64,000 nt of DNA from Candidatus Thiodiazotropha endoloripes (GCF_001708965.1 NZ_LVJW01000006.1:62001-126000), one strand, 5' to 3'. Numbered from the stretch's first letter, positions 16,799 to 28,040 are shown. Program-made: numbers and translations. Notes: a model not told the origin generated them from the sequence alone.

Positions 16799-17968
16799 TC
16801 ATGCTTTCGGGCCAATCAATTCGAGAACCAGATCCGCTGCCCTGTCAGCCGCATTCTGCCGTAGGTGCAGGTGGATCTGCTGATAACGCTTGGCAATTTC
16901 CTCACGCTGCTGCGAATCATCCAACAGATCGATGATCGCCTGCCCCATCAGTTCCGCCTGGCAGGCCTCTTGCAGAAACTCCGGCGCCAGCATCTTCTCA
17001 GAAAGCAGATTGGCTATCGCCACATAGGGCGTCTTCAGCAGCTTGAACCGACGGATCAACCAGGCTGTAAGCGGTGACAATCTGTAGGCAACGACCATCG
17101 GCTTCTTCAGTAACAGTGTCTCAAGCGTAGCGGTACCGGAAGCGGTCAAAACCAGATCTGCGGCGCCGATCGCCAGCCTGGATTCACCGTCAAGCAGTTT
17201 CACATCCACACTCGGCGTTTGCTTTGCCAAGGCAGCCTGAAACGCCTGCTTGATTGTCTCGTTCACCATCGGTGCGACAAACTGCAGTTCAGGTTTTTGC
17301 CGCTTCAACCAGCAAGCCGTTTCTGCAAAAGGTTCAGCCAACCGACTCACTTCACTCATCCGACTGCCAGGAAGCAGTGCAACCACCGGCTGCTCGGGCA
17401 CCAATCCCAGTTCACTTCTGAGCTCAACTGGATCCGCCGGCTGCAGAGGTATCTGATCAGCAAGCGGATGACCAACATAGGCAGCAGGCACCTGATGCTG
17501 CTGCAGAAAATCAACCTCAAAATCGAAGATACACAACATTAAGTCGACCGCTTGACGCAATTTTTTAACCCGCCCCTGTCGCCAGGCCCAAACAGTGGGG
17601 CTCACCCAGTGGGCGGTTTTGATGCCCGACTGCTTGAGTCGGGTCTCCAGCGCGAGATTGAAATCCGGTGCATCCACACCAACTACCAGGTCCGGGGGGT
17701 CATTGAGAAAGTGTCTGATCAGTTGTCGACGGGTTTTCAGTAATCCGGGCAGATGACCGATCACCTCGAACAGCCCCATCACCGGATCCATGCTGGCCAG
17801 GGAACGGCAACCGGCCGCCTCCATCAGTGGGCCGGTCATACCTTCAAAAACCATCTCTGGCGACCGCTCCCGTAAGGCTTGGATCAAGGCTGCTGCCAGC
17901 TGATCACCAGAGACCTCATTCGCGATGATGCCGACACGTATTGCTTTTGGCTGGTTTGTGGATTGCAT
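16799..17968 (-). CDS. lpxB: Lipid-A-disaccharide synthase
   Basis: LpxB joins lipid X to UDP-2,3-diacylglucosamine, forming the lipid A disaccharide at the inner membrane. About 389 aa, close to E. coli (382). It begins MQSTNQPKAIRVGIIANEVSGDQLAA, with the characteristic GE(V)SGD motif; further GT-B motifs are HWVSPTVWAWRQGRVKKL and LLPGSRMSEV. ATG 17968 is chosen, 34 nt after the lpxA stop; an upstream TTG at 18043 would overlap lpxA by 41 nt and add residues with no homology pattern. It is the last gene of the lpx block, followed by a terminator. Confidence 0.96.
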   Translation of the reverse strand: MQSTNQPKAIRVGIIANEVSGDQLAAALIQALRERSPEMVFEGMTGPLMEAAGCRSLASMDPVMGLFEVIGHLPGLLKTRRQLIRHFLNDPPDLVVGVDAPDFNLALETRLKQSGIKTAHWVSPTVWAWRQGRVKKLRQAVDLMLCIFDFEVDFLQQHQVPAAYVGHPLADQIPLQPADPVELRSELGLVPEQPVVALLPGSRMSEVSRLAEPFAETACWLKRQKPELQFVAPMVNETIKQAFQAALAKQTPSVDVKLLDGESRLAIGAADLVLTASGTATLETLLLKKPMVVAYRLSPLTAWLIRRFKLLKTPYVAIANLLSEKMLAPEFLQEACQAELMGQAIIDLLDDSQQREEIAKRYQQIHLHLRQNAADRAADLVLELIGPKA

Positions 17969-18002
17969 CAGAGGGTGCTCTGAAGGCAGAGTCGAGCGAA
18001 GT

Positions 18003-18773
18003 TTATCGCAGAATGCCTCTGCCGCTATGGGAGAGGAAATCAACGAGAATCTTCAGTTCAGGAGTCTCCGTGGCCAGGCTTTCGATCTCCTCACGTGCTG
18101 CATCCAGACGCTGTCCTGAATGATAGATAATTTTGTAAGCCCGCTTGATCTGCTGGATGACATCCTTACTGAAACCTCTTCGGCTCAACCCCTCACGATT
18201 GATACCATGGGGCTTGGTCGGCTGGCCAGCTGCCATCATGTAGGGAGGAAGATCCATATTGATCGCAGAGCCCATTCCGGAAAAGCTGTGGGCGCCGATA
18301 CGACAGAATTGATGTACCTTGGTAAAGCCTCCCAGAATGGCATGATCGTCAATAATCACATGGCCTCCCAGTGAAGCCGCATTGGCCATGATTACATGAT
18401 CACCCAAGACACAGTCGTGGGCTACATGGATATAGGCCATCATCAGATTATCGTTGCCGATGCGGGTGACGCCTTGATCCTGAACCGTGCCTCGATGCAG
18501 GGTGGCAAACTCCCGAATCACATTCCGATCGCCGATCTCCAGTGAAGTCGGTTCTCCCGCATATTTCTTATCCTGGGGATCTTCACCGACTGAGGCAAAC
18601 TGGTAGATGCGGTTGTCCCTGCCGATGCGGGCCGGCCCATTGACAACCACATGGGGACCAATCACCGTACCGGCGCCGATACTCACATCAGCACCAATGA
18701 TCGAGAAGGGTCCGACGGTGACCCCCTCATCCAGTTCCGCCTGTGGATCTATAACTGCGCGTGAGTCGATCAG
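18003..18773 (-). CDS. lpxA: Acyl-ACP--UDP-N-acetylglucosamine O-acyltransferase
   Basis: LpxA transfers a 3-hydroxyacyl chain from ACP to UDP-GlcNAc, the first step of lipid A synthesis. The left-handed beta-helix is visible as repeated hexapeptides ([22 protein letters not shown]), with the catalytic His in [16 protein letters not shown]. The start is unusual. No ATG is in frame. A GTG at 18797 has a weak ribosome site and adds eight residues, whereas CTG at 18773 aligns exactly with the E. coli Met1 (here L-I-D-S-R-A, there M-I-D-K-S-A), has AGGGAG at good spacing and overlaps the fabZ stop as CTGA. CTG is therefore favoured; GTG remains possible. Confidence 0.93.
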   Translation of the reverse strand: MIDSRAVIDPQAELDEGVTVGPFSIIGADVSIGAGTVIGPHVVVNGPARIGRDNRIYQFASVGEDPQDKKYAGEPTSLEIGDRNVIREFATLHRGTVQDQGVTRIGNDNLMMAYIHVAHDCVLGDHVIMANAASLGGHVIIDDHAILGGFTKVHQFCRIGAHSFSGMGSAINMDLPPYMMAAGQPTKPHGINREGLSRRGFSKDVIQQIKRAYKIIYHSGQRLDAAREEIESLATETPELKILVDFLSHSGRGILR

Positions 18774-19219
18774 TTGCCTATCTCCCTGGCAGTACACATG
18801 ATCTCTGCAGTGGCCACAGTGCGGCCATCCACAGTCGCTGAACAGGTAAAGAAACCGATGCCCCGCTTGAGTTTGTTCTGCTGCACATCGATGATCAGTT
18901 GATCACCAGGCTCTACCTGCTGCTTGAAGCGTGCTTTATCGATACCGACAAACAGATAGATGGTGGTCTCATTCACCGTTTCCGGATTGGACTCCATCGC
19001 CAACAGGCCTGTCGCCTGGGCCATCGCCTCAACGATCAGCACACCGGGCATCACCGGTTGAATCGGAAAATGTCCATTGAAAAAGGGTTCGTTGTAGGTG
19101 ACATTCTTCAACGCCTGCAAACGGGTATTTTTCTCATACTCGGTGACCCGATCGATCAGCAGAAAGGGGTAACGGTGCGGCAGCAGGCTCAGCACCTTAT
19201 TGATGTCCATCGCTATCAA
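18770..19219 (-). CDS. fabZ: 3-hydroxyacyl-[acyl-carrier-protein] dehydratase FabZ
   Basis: FabZ dehydrates 3-hydroxyacyl-ACP in fatty acid elongation and competes with LpxA/LpxD for the same pool. The hotdog-fold catalytic motif [23 protein letters not shown] carries the active-site His and Glu. The protein is 146-149 aa. Two starts are possible: TTG at 19219 with GGGAGGG 4-5 nt upstream, or ATG at 19210 ([16 protein letters not shown]) whose distance to the same ribosome site (about 13 nt) is too long. The TTG therefore fits the ribosome site better. Its stop overlaps lpxA by 4 nt. Confidence 0.97.
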   Translation of the reverse strand: MIAMDINKVLSLLPHRYPFLLIDRVTEYEKNTRLQALKNVTYNEPFFNGHFPIQPVMPGVLIVEAMAQATGLLAMESNPETVNETTIYLFVGIDKARFKQQVEPGDQLIIDVQQNKLKRGIGFFTCSATVDGRTVATAEIMCTAREIGN

Positions 19220-19244
19220 ACTACCCTCCCATGACTCAAACTTT

Positions 19245-20282
19245 TCATTTGAATGACTCTCCAGTGAGAGATTTCACCTTTTTTTTCAACAATTTCAGAT
19301 CTTTAGCCATATCATCAAGGCGTCTGAGCCTGGCGATCAACTTTCGCCAAGCACTATTCTCCATCGCGGGAAGATTACCGCTGTAATAGCCTGCCTTGGG
19401 AAATGAACGAGAAACCAGGGCCGCACCTGAAATGTGTACATTATCACCGATCGTGATATGCCCTACCAGACCGGTTTGACCGCCGATAGTACAGTTCCGG
19501 CCGATCTTCGTCGAGCCGGCAACGCCGGCACATCCCGCCATTGCGGTGTGCTCGCCCACCTCCACGTTGTGTGCGATCTGTATCAGATTATCGAGCTTAA
19601 CACCGTCATGCAGGATCGTATCCTCAAGAGCACCTCGGTCAACCGTGGTATTGGCGCCAATCTCCACATCATCCCCGAGCCAGACCCTTCCCAGCTGAGG
19701 AACTTTGACCCATCGTCCCTGATCATTGGCCAGACCGAAACCGTCGGCACCCAAGACGCTGCCCGGATGCAGCAGACAGCGGGCGCCAACTCGAGTCCGA
19801 TGGCACAGGGTTACCCGCGCCACCAACCTTGTCTGCTCGCCGATCTCACACTCCGATTCAATCACTGAGCCTGGGCCGACAACCACGTCGGCACCAATCC
19901 TGACTCGCTCACCGATAACGCTGCAGGGGCCTATCGAGGCGCTTTTGTCGATTTCAGCCGATGCGGCAATCACCGCAGAATCGGCAATTCCCGGGGCGGC
20001 TTCTGCAACAGGAAAAAGCAGGCTGGCAGCTCGCGCATAGGTCAGATAGGGATTATCGGTGACCAGTGCGGCCACGCTGCAGTCGCTTGCGGCCTCCTCC
20101 GACAGAATCACGGCTGAAGCACCGGTCTCCGCAAGGTAGCGTCGATACGCACTGTTACTGAGAAAACTCAGCTGCCCTTCTGTGGCACGCTGCAGCGTAC
20201 CAACCCCTTGAATGGCGATCCCCGGGTCTCCGCGCAGCTCAGCACCTACCGCCTCAGCTAGTTCTCCGAGTCGAATGGACAA
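19245..20282 (-). CDS. lpxD: UDP-3-O-acylglucosamine N-acyltransferase
   Basis: LpxD adds the second 3-hydroxyacyl chain, on nitrogen, in lipid A synthesis. At 345 aa it has the N-terminal uridine-binding domain ([18 protein letters not shown]), a long left-handed beta-helix of hexapeptide repeats, the catalytic-His segment [17 protein letters not shown], and a C-terminal coiled helix. The start is TTG 20282: no ATG exists in the first part of the frame, and an in-frame stop (the skp stop) lies 15 nt upstream. The residues after it align with the E. coli N-terminus. Confidence 0.97.
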   Translation of the reverse strand: MSIRLGELAEAVGAELRGDPGIAIQGVGTLQRATEGQLSFLSNSAYRRYLAETGASAVILSEEAASDCSVAALVTDNPYLTYARAASLLFPVAEAAPGIADSAVIAASAEIDKSASIGPCSVIGERVRIGADVVVGPGSVIESECEIGEQTRLVARVTLCHRTRVGARCLLHPGSVLGADGFGLANDQGRWVKVPQLGRVWLGDDVEIGANTTVDRGALEDTILHDGVKLDNLIQIAHNVEVGEHTAMAGCAGVAGSTKIGRNCTIGGQTGLVGHITIGDNVHISGAALVSRSFPKAGYYSGNLPAMENSAWRKLIARLRRLDDMAKDLKLLKKKVKSLTGESFK

Positions 20283-20297
20283 GTGTGCAAATCCGGA

Positions 20298-20813
20298 TTA
20301 TTCAGCTTTTCGTTCACGCAGTTTATCCAACACCTTGTCAGAAATGTCGATCTTTTTACTGAAATAGACCACCCCATCCGAGACGATCAGATCGATTTTT
20401 TCACTCTTACCCACCTCCTGAATGACCTCACGAACCTGCTGGCGCAGTTTCTTGAACTCCTCGTTCTGACGCAGGTTCAGATCCTCACGAAACTCTGTCT
20501 GGGCATTTTTCAGTTTGCGACTGCGACTGAGGATATCCCGCTCAAGACGCTTCACCTCGGACTCACTCATCACCGAACCATCCCGCTGAAGTTTCTCCTC
20601 AAGCTGCTTGAGCTGCTTCTGTGAGGCCAGCAGGTCTTTCTCCCGTCGGGAAAACTCTGTCTGCAGGCGTTCCCGCGCGGTTTTGTATTGCGGTGATTCT
20701 TCAAATACCTTGGTGGCATTGACAAAAGCAATGCGATACTCCTCAGCGTAGGCACTACCGGCAGCAAAACATGCCATGGTCAAAGTGATTAGTAAAAAAC
20801 GTATTGAGTTCAC
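20298..20813 (-). CDS. skp: Periplasmic chaperone Skp/OmpH
   Basis: Skp holds unfolded outer-membrane proteins in the periplasm and delivers them to BAM. The 171-aa protein has a signal peptide (cleavage likely after AYA), the YRIAFVNATKVFEESPQYKTA start, and a long charged coiled-coil in the middle, as expected for the tentacle trimer. It starts at GTG 20813 with AGGGAG 7 nt upstream; no in-frame ATG gives a complete signal peptide. It lies between bamA (21 nt) and lpxD (15 nt). Confidence 0.94.
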   Translation of the reverse strand: MNSIRFLLITLTMACFAAGSAYAEEYRIAFVNATKVFEESPQYKTARERLQTEFSRREKDLLASQKQLKQLEEKLQRDGSVMSESEVKRLERDILSRSRKLKNAQTEFREDLNLRQNEEFKKLRQQVREVIQEVGKSEKIDLIVSDGVVYFSKKIDISDKVLDKLRERKAE

Positions 20814-20834
20814 CCATCGACTCCCTAATTAGTT

Positions 20835-23126
20835 TTAGAATCCGCTACCAATTCGGAATTGAAGCGATTTAGTCTTGTCACCCTCTTCCTCCTTCAGCGG
20901 ATAACCCAAACTGAACGAGAGTGCACCTACCGGAGAAAACCAGGATAACATCAGACCCGTAGAAGCCCTAAATCCATCCCACTTGATCTCCTCGTCATTT
21001 GCCAGATCGAAAACATTGCCCACATCAGCAAACAATCCGGCACGTACCGTATCTTTGAAGTCGTCACCAAAGATCGGGAACAGTAACTCGATCTGCCCCA
21101 CGATTCTAGCATTTGCACCCAACGCATCGTCTTCTGAATCCTTCGGACCCAGGGTATTCTCTTCGAAACCTCTGACTGAGCCAATGCCACCGGCGTAGAA
21201 ATTCCGATAGAACGGCAACTCCTCGTTGTTTCCATAACCGTCACCATAACCCAACTCACCATTCAGTTTTAAGGTCAGATTGTTGGTTAATGGGAAATAC
21301 TGGGCATTCCGATAGCTGATGCGGTAATACTGAAGATCACTGCCCGGTGTGTTCAATTCCGTGGTGAAGACCTGGCGACCGCCTTTATTCGGAAAGATCG
21401 CCCGATCACGGCTATCCCGGATCCAACTGCCCACCAGCTCAAAATCGGAAAACTTCTTGCCATATTTCTCTTCGAACTCTTTGATTTCATCCGAGGCCGA
21501 GTCGGCGATGAAAAATTTCGTATTTTCATAGGCCAAACTGAATCTCAGGCGGTCGTACTCGGATACCGGCACACCGAAATTGACCCCCAGACGCCCCACA
21601 TCGGTAGAGTAGCTGGAGATATTCAACTCTGAAAAGTCGGTCTCCCGATAACTCAGCTCATAACCCTGACTGATCCCATCGATTGTATAGTAGGGGTCGG
21701 TATAGAGAATCGAGATCTTCTTGGTGGCATCACTGGTATCAAAACCCGCACTGACCCGGTTACCGGTACCGAGAAAATTGTTCTGGCTGATACTGGCATT
21801 GAACAGCACACCCTGAGTCTCCGAGTAGCCGACGCCGGCACTCAGGCTGCCCGAAGCGGCTTCTGTTACGCTCAGATTGACATCCACCAGATCCGTGGTA
21901 CCGGGTACCGCCGGGGTCTCCATATTGACATCATTGAAGAAGCCAAGCCGTTGCAGACGCTCGCGGGAGAGTCGGGTCTTCTCACCGGAGAACCAGGCGG
22001 ATTCCATCTGCCGCATCTCACGGCGCAGTACCTCATCGCGAGTCGTGGAGTTCCCGGAGATATTGATATAACGGACGTAAACCCGTTTACCCGGGTCCAC
22101 GAAATAGGTAATCGCCACCTTGCGGTTCTCTCTGTCGATATCCGGTATGCTGTTGACGTTGGCGAAGGCATAACCCGCATCGGAGTACTTTTTATTCAGC
22201 CGCTCTGCACTCGCGGTGACCCGCTTACGTGAAAACACTCCGCCTCGGCGCAGGTGGATCAACGGAAACAGCTCCTCTTCCGGCAGCTCAAGATCACCGG
22301 CCAGTTTAATATCGCTGAGGGTGAACACATCCCCCTCATCGAGTGCAATGGTGATGTAGATATCTTTCTTGTCCGGGGTAATCGAAACCTGAGTCGATTC
22401 GATTTTGAAATCGATATAGCCCCGGTCCAGGTAGAACGAGCGCAGGGTCTCAAGGTCACCGGCGAGGGCCTGTTTGGAGTATTTGTCCCGGCTCGAGAAG
22501 ATCGCGTACCAGGCAGGCACACCCAGCTCGAATTCATCCAGCAGAGCATCATCGTCATAGGCTGAGTTGCCGATAATGTTGATGTTTTTAATCCGTGCTG
22601 TCAGTCCCTCTGAGATCTCGATATCGATCCCCACCCGGTTACGCTCAAGCGGGGTCACCTTGGATTCGATCTTGACGCCATATTTACCACGGGCGAAATA
22701 TTGCCGGTTCAGCTCCTGTTCGACCTGCTCCAGCAGAGCGCGCTTGAAGACCCGCCCCTCGGCCAGTCCAACATCCTTGAGTCCGGCCATCAACCGATCC
22801 GTATCGAGATCCTTGTTACCGGTAATGTTGATCTCAGCAATTGCCGGCCGCTCATGCACGAAGACGATCAGCACATCCCCTTCACGCTCCAGTCGAATTT
22901 CCTGGAAAAAACCGGTTTTGTGGAGGGCCCGAATGATCTTCGCGGTGTTCCCCTTATTCACCTCATCACCGGTTTTCACCGGTAGATAGTTGAAGACCGT
23001 ACCCGCTGAGATGCGCTGAAGTCCCTCGACACGGATGTCCTGGACGACAAAGGCGGCAGCCAGTTGCGGAAACAGGACACCGGCAGACAGCAGTAGAGTG
23101 ATAAAAATCCGCAAGAAAAATGGCAT
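20835..23126 (-). CDS. bamA: Outer membrane protein assembly factor BamA
   Basis: BamA is the central barrel of the BAM complex that folds and inserts outer-membrane proteins. About 763 aa with a signal peptide ending in [15 protein letters not shown], five POTRA domains (residues about 25-420) and a C-terminal 16-strand barrel. The loop-6 motif reads [15 protein letters not shown], containing the conserved VRGF, and the protein ends in a phenylalanine signature (FRIGSGF). ATG 23126 is preferred over an in-frame TTG at 23141. It lies between rseP and skp in the standard order. Confidence 0.98.
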   Translation of the reverse strand: MPFFLRIFITLLLSAGVLFPQLAAAFVVQDIRVEGLQRISAGTVFNYLPVKTGDEVNKGNTAKIIRALHKTGFFQEIRLEREGDVLIVFVHERPAIAEINITGNKDLDTDRLMAGLKDVGLAEGRVFKRALLEQVEQELNRQYFARGKYGVKIESKVTPLERNRVGIDIEISEGLTARIKNINIIGNSAYDDDALLDEFELGVPAWYAIFSSRDKYSKQALAGDLETLRSFYLDRGYIDFKIESTQVSITPDKKDIYITIALDEGDVFTLSDIKLAGDLELPEEELFPLIHLRRGGVFSRKRVTASAERLNKKYSDAGYAFANVNSIPDIDRENRKVAITYFVDPGKRVYVRYINISGNSTTRDEVLRREMRQMESAWFSGEKTRLSRERLQRLGFFNDVNMETPAVPGTTDLVDVNLSVTEAASGSLSAGVGYSETQGVLFNASISQNNFLGTGNRVSAGFDTSDATKKISILYTDPYYTIDGISQGYELSYRETDFSELNISSYSTDVGRLGVNFGVPVSEYDRLRFSLAYENTKFFIADSASDEIKEFEEKYGKKFSDFELVGSWIRDSRDRAIFPNKGGRQVFTTELNTPGSDLQYYRISYRNAQYFPLTNNLTLKLNGELGYGDGYGNNEELPFYRNFYAGGIGSVRGFEENTLGPKDSEDDALGANARIVGQIELLFPIFGDDFKDTVRAGLFADVGNVFDLANDEEIKWDGFRASTGLMLSWFSPVGALSFSLGYPLKEEEGDKTKSLQFRIGSGF

Positions 23127-23273
23127 TATGCTTTGAAACAACAGAGTTTATTCATTATTCAGCTGCCTGTTGGCAGAAATCTCCGACAAGTCAGCAATGT
23201 CACGAAGGGCGTAAGTATAAGTTATCTTACAGCTTCAGGATACAGAGCTATCCCCTTGAACTGATAAGAATGG

Positions 23274-24644
23274 CTACCCCAGAAAACGGTTCAGGTCGAC
23301 ATAAAAAGCGAGACTCATGACACCGAGCAGAATCAACAGGCCGATTTTCTGCCCCTGCTCCATAAACCGGTCCGATAGCGGCTTACCCTTAATCGCCTCG
23401 ATCAGGAAATAAAAGAGATGACCGCCGTCCAACACTGGGATGGGCAACAGGTTCAAAACCCCCAGACTGATGCTCACGACAGCGAGAAACTTAATAAAAT
23501 AGACCAGGCCAAAACTTGCTGATTTACCAGCAGAATCAGCAATCGATATGGGGCCGCTGAGGTTTTTGACCGACACCTCGCCGATGATCATTTTGCCGAG
23601 CATTCTCAGCATCAGTACCGACAGATCCCAGCTCTTGTTGATCGCCTGCCCGACCGACTCCAGCGGTCCGTAGCGTACAATCGCCCGATAGTCGTCCCAC
23701 AGGTCACTCGGTATCTGTTCAACCCCGGCACCGATCCGTCCATAGGGTTCACCCTGATCGGGTATTACCGTTTTCGGCGTGACCTCGATGATCAGCGACT
23801 CTCTCTCCCGACTGACCTCGATCAACATCGTCTGATCTGGTCGCTCCCGGACATAGTTGACCCACTCGGCCCAATCGGTAACCGGTTGATCATCAACCCG
23901 AATTATCCTGTCTCCCGCCTTCATACCAGCCTTGTCGGCCGCTTCACCAGGCACAATCTCACCAATCACCGGGGGTATCTCCGGTCGGTCGGGGGTCAAT
24001 CCCAGATTGGTCAGCAGCTGCCCCTCTTCCGCCATCGTCGCAAGATCCTGGCTCGGCAGCAGAACCTGACGTTCACCCTGCTGCGGATTGGTCACACCAA
24101 TCTGCAGGGTATCCTTATCCAATGCCTGGGAGAGCATCGCATAGACCACATTCTCCCAGGTGGGAGTGGCTTTACCGGAAACCGAGGTAATCCGGTCACC
24201 AACCACAAAGCCGCTCTGCTGCGCCAGGGAGCCCTCCTCCACCTTGCCGACCAGCGGTTTGAGGCCGCTATCACCGGTCACGAAAATCAGCCAGAAGGCA
24301 AAGATCGCAAACAGAAAATTAAACAGGGGACCGGCGACCACAATCGCACTGCGCACCGGCAGGGACTGGCGGTTGAACGCCTGATTCTGCATTGCCTCGG
24401 GAACTGGTGCCTCCCGCTCATCGAGCATTTTCACATAGCCGCCGAGTGGGATGGCCGCAACAACATACTCAGTACCATCAACCTGACTGGTCTTTTTCCA
24501 CAACGGCTTGCCGAAGCCGATCGAGAAACGCAACACCTTGACGCCCAGTTTACGCGCCACCCAGAAGTGGCCGAATTCATGCACGGCAATCAGGATTGCC
24601 AGTGCAACAAGAAACGAGATGATGGTGAAGAGTAGTGAATTCAT
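23274..24644 (-). CDS. rseP: RIP metalloprotease RseP
   Basis: RseP is the inner-membrane site-2 protease that cuts anti-sigma factor RseA and remnant signal peptides. The 456-aa protein has the HExxH zinc motif in the first helix (AVHEFGHFWVARKLG), two PDZ domains (residues about 105-290), and the second metal-ligand motif NLLPIPVLDGGHLFYFLIE near the C-terminus. It lies 9 nt downstream of dxr and 130 bp upstream of bamA, so the envelope stress protease and BAM are close neighbours, as in related genomes. Confidence 0.97.
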   Translation of the reverse strand: MNSLLFTIISFLVALAILIAVHEFGHFWVARKLGVKVLRFSIGFGKPLWKKTSQVDGTEYVVAAIPLGGYVKMLDEREAPVPEAMQNQAFNRQSLPVRSAIVVAGPLFNFLFAIFAFWLIFVTGDSGLKPLVGKVEEGSLAQQSGFVVGDRITSVSGKATPTWENVVYAMLSQALDKDTLQIGVTNPQQGERQVLLPSQDLATMAEEGQLLTNLGLTPDRPEIPPVIGEIVPGEAADKAGMKAGDRIIRVDDQPVTDWAEWVNYVRERPDQTMLIEVSRERESLIIEVTPKTVIPDQGEPYGRIGAGVEQIPSDLWDDYRAIVRYGPLESVGQAINKSWDLSVLMLRMLGKMIIGEVSVKNLSGPISIADSAGKSASFGLVYFIKFLAVVSISLGVLNLLPIPVLDGGHLFYFLIEAIKGKPLSDRFMEQGQKIGLLILLGVMSLAFYVDLNRFLG

Positions 24645-24653
24645 TATGTCTAA

Positions 24654-25850
24654 TCAGCTGATACCGCAGCTTGAGACCCTTTTCTGCACGACTTGTTCCG
24701 CCATGGTTCGCGCCTTACGGTCCGCTTCCAACAGGCTCTCCAGGTCTTTGACCTGATCCACCGGCTGCCGTTGCATCGTCTCCTCGACCACTTCAGCAAT
24801 ACCGGTAAAACCGAGACGCTGATTGAGAAACGCATCCACCGCCACCTCATTGGCCGCATTCAGCACCGCGCTGGCGGTACCGCCGCTCTGGATTGCCTGA
24901 TAGGCCAGGCCCAGGCAAGGAAACCGCTGGGGATCCGGTGGCTCAAAATCGAGACGGCCGATCTGAAAAAGATCCAGACTTTCAACCCCGGACTGAATCC
25001 GGTTCGGCCAGGCCAGCGCATGGGCAATCGGTGTCCGCATGTCCGGCTGTCCCAGCTGGGCGAGCACCGAACCATCCTCATACTCAACCATGGAGTGGAT
25101 GACACTCTGGGGATGCAACACGACCTCAATCTTATCCGCCCCGGCCTGAAACAGCCAGTGCGCCTCGATCACCTCCAGCCCTTTGTTCATCATGGTTGCC
25201 GAGTCGACTGAGATCTTCCTGCCCATCTCCCAGTTTGGATGGGCACAAGCCTGATCGGGGGTGACGTCATGCAGCGTTTCCACCGGGGTTTCACGAAAGG
25301 GTCCACCGGATGCAGTCAGCAGAATACGCTTCACTCCGGACTGCATCAGATTGCCCTGATAATCCTCCGGCATGCACTGGAATACGGCATTGTGTTCACT
25401 GTCGATGGGAAGCACCAGTGCATTGTGCGCCTTCACCTCCTGCATGAACAGGTCTCCGGCCACCACCAACGCCTCTTTATTCGCCAGCAGCAGACGCTTG
25501 CCGGCCCGCACAGCCGCAAGCGCCGGTAACAAACCGGCCGCACCGACGATTGCCGCCATCACATAGTGAGCCTGCGGCATGGCTGCCGCAATCTCCAGGC
25601 CGCGCAGCCCGGAGAGCACTTCAATCGCCAGTCCGCGCTGATTCAACCCTTTCGCCAACTGGTCGGCACAGTGTGGATCGCCCATCACCGCAATCTTCGG
25701 CTGAAACCTTTCACACTGGTTCAGCAGCCCCTCCACATCCCGATTGGCGGTCAAGGCGACGACCTGGTACTGATCCGGATGTCTGGACACCACATCCAGG
25801 GTGCTGATGCCGATCGAGCCAGTCGATCCCAGAATCGTCAAACCTTTCAT
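24654..25850 (-). CDS. dxr: 1-deoxy-D-xylulose 5-phosphate reductoisomerase
   Basis: Dxr makes 2-C-methylerythritol 4-phosphate from DXP with NADPH, an early step of the MEP isoprenoid pathway. The NADPH motif [14 protein letters not shown] is at the N-terminus; the metal/substrate segments [14 protein letters not shown] and SGGPFRETP carry conserved acidic and serine residues. It is about 398 aa. The start ATG 25850 overlaps the cdsA stop (TGATG), with GGGGAA upstream; a GTG at 25853 is an alternative one codon earlier. It supplies the precursor used by UppS two genes upstream. Confidence 0.97.
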   Translation of the reverse strand: MKGLTILGSTGSIGISTLDVVSRHPDQYQVVALTANRDVEGLLNQCERFQPKIAVMGDPHCADQLAKGLNQRGLAIEVLSGLRGLEIAAAMPQAHYVMAAIVGAAGLLPALAAVRAGKRLLLANKEALVVAGDLFMQEVKAHNALVLPIDSEHNAVFQCMPEDYQGNLMQSGVKRILLTASGGPFRETPVETLHDVTPDQACAHPNWEMGRKISVDSATMMNKGLEVIEAHWLFQAGADKIEVVLHPQSVIHSMVEYEDGSVLAQLGQPDMRTPIAHALAWPNRIQSGVESLDLFQIGRLDFEPPDPQRFPCLGLAYQAIQSGGTASAVLNAANEVAVDAFLNQRLGFTGIAEVVEETMQRQPVDQVKDLESLLEADRKARTMAEQVVQKRVSSCGIS

Positions 25851-26668
25851 CACGCTTCCCCCAACAGGGTCAGGCCGAAGAGAAATACTGGAGCCGCGGC
25901 CGTCAGACTATCGATACGATCCAACATACCACCATGTCCGGGTAGCAGGGTACCACTGTCCTTCATCCCCCTCTGACGCTTCAACAGACTCTCGAACAGA
26001 TCACCGACCACCGAGGAGAGCATGGTAACCAGACAGAGAATCAAGATCAGTATCGATTTCAGAACAGAGCTCTCCAGCCACCAGATTAGAACGAATCCGC
26101 ACAGCAGCGCACTGGCCATGGCACCATACACACCCTCCCTTGTCTTGCCCGGGCTCACCTCAGGTGCCAGCTTATGACTCCCCCAGCGATGCCCGGCAAA
26201 ATAGGCTCCCACATCCGCACTCCAGATCAGCATCAGTACAAACAGCATCAAACCGGGACCGAAACCGGGTATCTGATGCAGGGTGATCAGCGCAAGCCAG
26301 GGGGGAAGCAGCACAATGATTCCCTCCAGCCCTTTCAACAGCGAGTTTTCAGATGGGATCTGATCCGACCGATAACGCATAATCCGCACCAGCACAAAAC
26401 ACCACCATACAACCGCGAGGCCGGTAATGACAGAAATCCACGATGGGGGCAACCAAAGGTAGCTGCAACATAGCAGTAGCAGCATCAGCAGCGTATAGAG
26501 CAGTTGTTGGGGCAGATCGGTAAAACCACTCAGTCTGGCCCATTCCCGACTCCCCACCAAGACCACGACGGCGAGCAGCAGGGCGACATAACCGGTTGGC
26601 AGCAGCAGCACTGAGGAGATGACCAGTGGGGCCAGAATCAGGGCTGTGATCACACGCTGCTTCAGCAT
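25850..26668 (-). CDS. cdsA: Phosphatidate cytidylyltransferase
   Basis: CdsA converts phosphatidic acid and CTP to CDP-diacylglycerol, the branch point of phospholipid synthesis, in the inner membrane. The 272-aa protein has about eight hydrophobic segments and the C-terminal family signature near [26 protein letters not shown] followed by LDRIDSL. The start [15 protein letters not shown] at 26668 is right for the family; the frame is open far upstream but that part overlaps uppS and has no membrane character. It starts 10 nt after the uppS stop and its stop overlaps dxr. Confidence 0.96.
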   Translation of the reverse strand: MLKQRVITALILAPLVISSVLLLPTGYVALLLAVVVLVGSREWARLSGFTDLPQQLLYTLLMLLLLCCSYLWLPPSWISVITGLAVVWWCFVLVRIMRYRSDQIPSENSLLKGLEGIIVLLPPWLALITLHQIPGFGPGLMLFVLMLIWSADVGAYFAGHRWGSHKLAPEVSPGKTREGVYGAMASALLCGFVLIWWLESSVLKSILILILCLVTMLSSVVGDLFESLLKRQRGMKDSGTLLPGHGGMLDRIDSLTAAAPVFLFGLTLLGEA

Positions 26669-26678
26669 ATCGGACGGC

Positions 26679-27452
26679 TCAGGAGGCTTCAGCAGTCTGT
26701 CCCTGAACCTGCTCTCCGGTACGACCGAAACGACGTTGTCGGCCTGAAAAATCCTGAATTGCCGCTTCCAGGGCCTGGTCATCGAAGTCGGGCCAGAGCA
26801 GATCAGTGAAGTAGAGTTCGGTATAGGCACACTGCCACAACAGGAAATTGCTGATCCGTTTTTCACCGCCGGTGCGAATGAACAGATCGGGTTCCGGAAC
26901 CCCGGAAAATGAGAGCTGCTGTGCCAGCGCCTGCTCATCGATCTGTTCAGCGGAGAGTTCTCCCGATGCGACCGATTGGGCCAGGGATCTTGCAGCCTGA
27001 GTGATATCCCAGCGACCTCCGTAGTTGGCGGCCACCTGTAACAGCAGGCCTTGGTTGGATGCGGTCTGCTGCTCCGCATCGGCGATCTGCTGCTGCAGCT
27101 TTTTGGAGAATGCACTGCGATCGCCAATCACTTTAAGTTTGACCTGATTGCGATCGAGACGTTTGACCTCTTTCCTCAAGGAGCGGATGAAAAGGTCCAT
27201 GATCAGATTGACCTCTTTGGCGGGCCGACGCCAGTTCTCGCTGCTGAAGGCAAACAGGGTCAGAACCGGTATCTGACGCACCACACAGGCTTCAACCACC
27301 CGCCGTACAGCATCGACACCCGCCGGATGACCGGCGTAACGCGGCAGGCCACGCTTTTTCGCCCATCGGCCATTGCCATCCATGATAATCGCCAAATGCC
27401 GAGGCAGTTCTGCGACGACAGTATCGGAGTCCTTTGTCATGCCGCTTGTCAT
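26679..27452 (-). CDS. uppS: Undecaprenyl diphosphate synthase
   Basis: UppS (cis-prenyltransferase) elongates farnesyl-PP with eight isopentenyl units to make the C55 lipid carrier for peptidoglycan and O-antigen. The 257-aa protein has the motif IIMDGNGRWAKKRGLPRYAGH with the catalytic Asp, SSENWRRP, and the C-terminal PEPDLFIRTGGEKRISNFLLWQ and ELYFTDLLWPDF blocks. It lies between frr and cdsA in standard order. Confidence 0.97.
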   Translation of the reverse strand: MTSGMTKDSDTVVAELPRHLAIIMDGNGRWAKKRGLPRYAGHPAGVDAVRRVVEACVVRQIPVLTLFAFSSENWRRPAKEVNLIMDLFIRSLRKEVKRLDRNQVKLKVIGDRSAFSKKLQQQIADAEQQTASNQGLLLQVAANYGGRWDITQAARSLAQSVASGELSAEQIDEQALAQQLSFSGVPEPDLFIRTGGEKRISNFLLWQCAYTELYFTDLLWPDFDDQALEAAIQDFSGRQRRFGRTGEQVQGQTAEAS

Positions 27453-27480
27453 AGAGATTTCATTAGGCTCTTCAGGAGGA

Positions 27481-28038
27481 TCAAATCTCCATCAAGTCCT
27501 TCTCTTTCTCCTCCAGCAACTCATCAACCTGTTTAATGTGTTTGTCTGTCAGATTCTGGATCAGTTCCTGTCCGCGGTGTTCATCATCCTCTGAAATCAT
27601 CTTCTCTTTAACCAGATCCTTGAGATCATGGTTCGCATCACGACGGATGTTGCGCACCGCGACTTTGGCCTGCTCAGCCTCCTGGCGGACGACTCGAATC
27701 AGATCTTTGCGCCGCTCTTCGGTCAGCGGCGGCATCGGCACCCGCAAAACCGAGCCGGCACTCATCGGGTTGAGTCCCAGATCGGAAGTCATAATCGCCT
27801 TCTCCACAACCGAAACCATGTTCTTTTCCCAGGGCACCACGGTCAGCGTGCGAGCATCCTCGACATTGATATTCGCCACCTGGCTGATCGGTACATCCGA
27901 TCCATAGTAGTCGACCCGGATATGATCCAGCAGACTGGGATGGGCACGGCCGGTCCGCACCTTGGCCAGTTCATGTACCAGGGACTCTACACTCTTACCC
28001 ATACGGGTTGACGCATCACGCTTAATATCATCAATCAT
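27481..28038 (-). CDS. frr: Ribosome recycling factor
   Basis: RRF, with EF-G, splits post-termination ribosomes. The 185-aa protein starts [20 protein letters not shown] and includes the conserved [19 protein letters not shown] and [19 protein letters not shown] segments of the three-helix bundle. ATG 28038 is chosen since the open frame upstream (to 28152) overlaps pyrH and is not homologous. It starts 2 nt after the pyrH stop. The order pyrH-frr is standard. Confidence 0.97.
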   Translation of the reverse strand: MIDDIKRDASTRMGKSVESLVHELAKVRTGRAHPSLLDHIRVDYYGSDVPISQVANINVEDARTLTVVPWEKNMVSVVEKAIMTSDLGLNPMSAGSVLRVPMPPLTEERRKDLIRVVRQEAEQAKVAVRNIRRDANHDLKDLVKEKMISEDDEHRGQELIQNLTDKHIKQVDELLEEKEKDLMEI

Positions 28039-28040
28039 AG

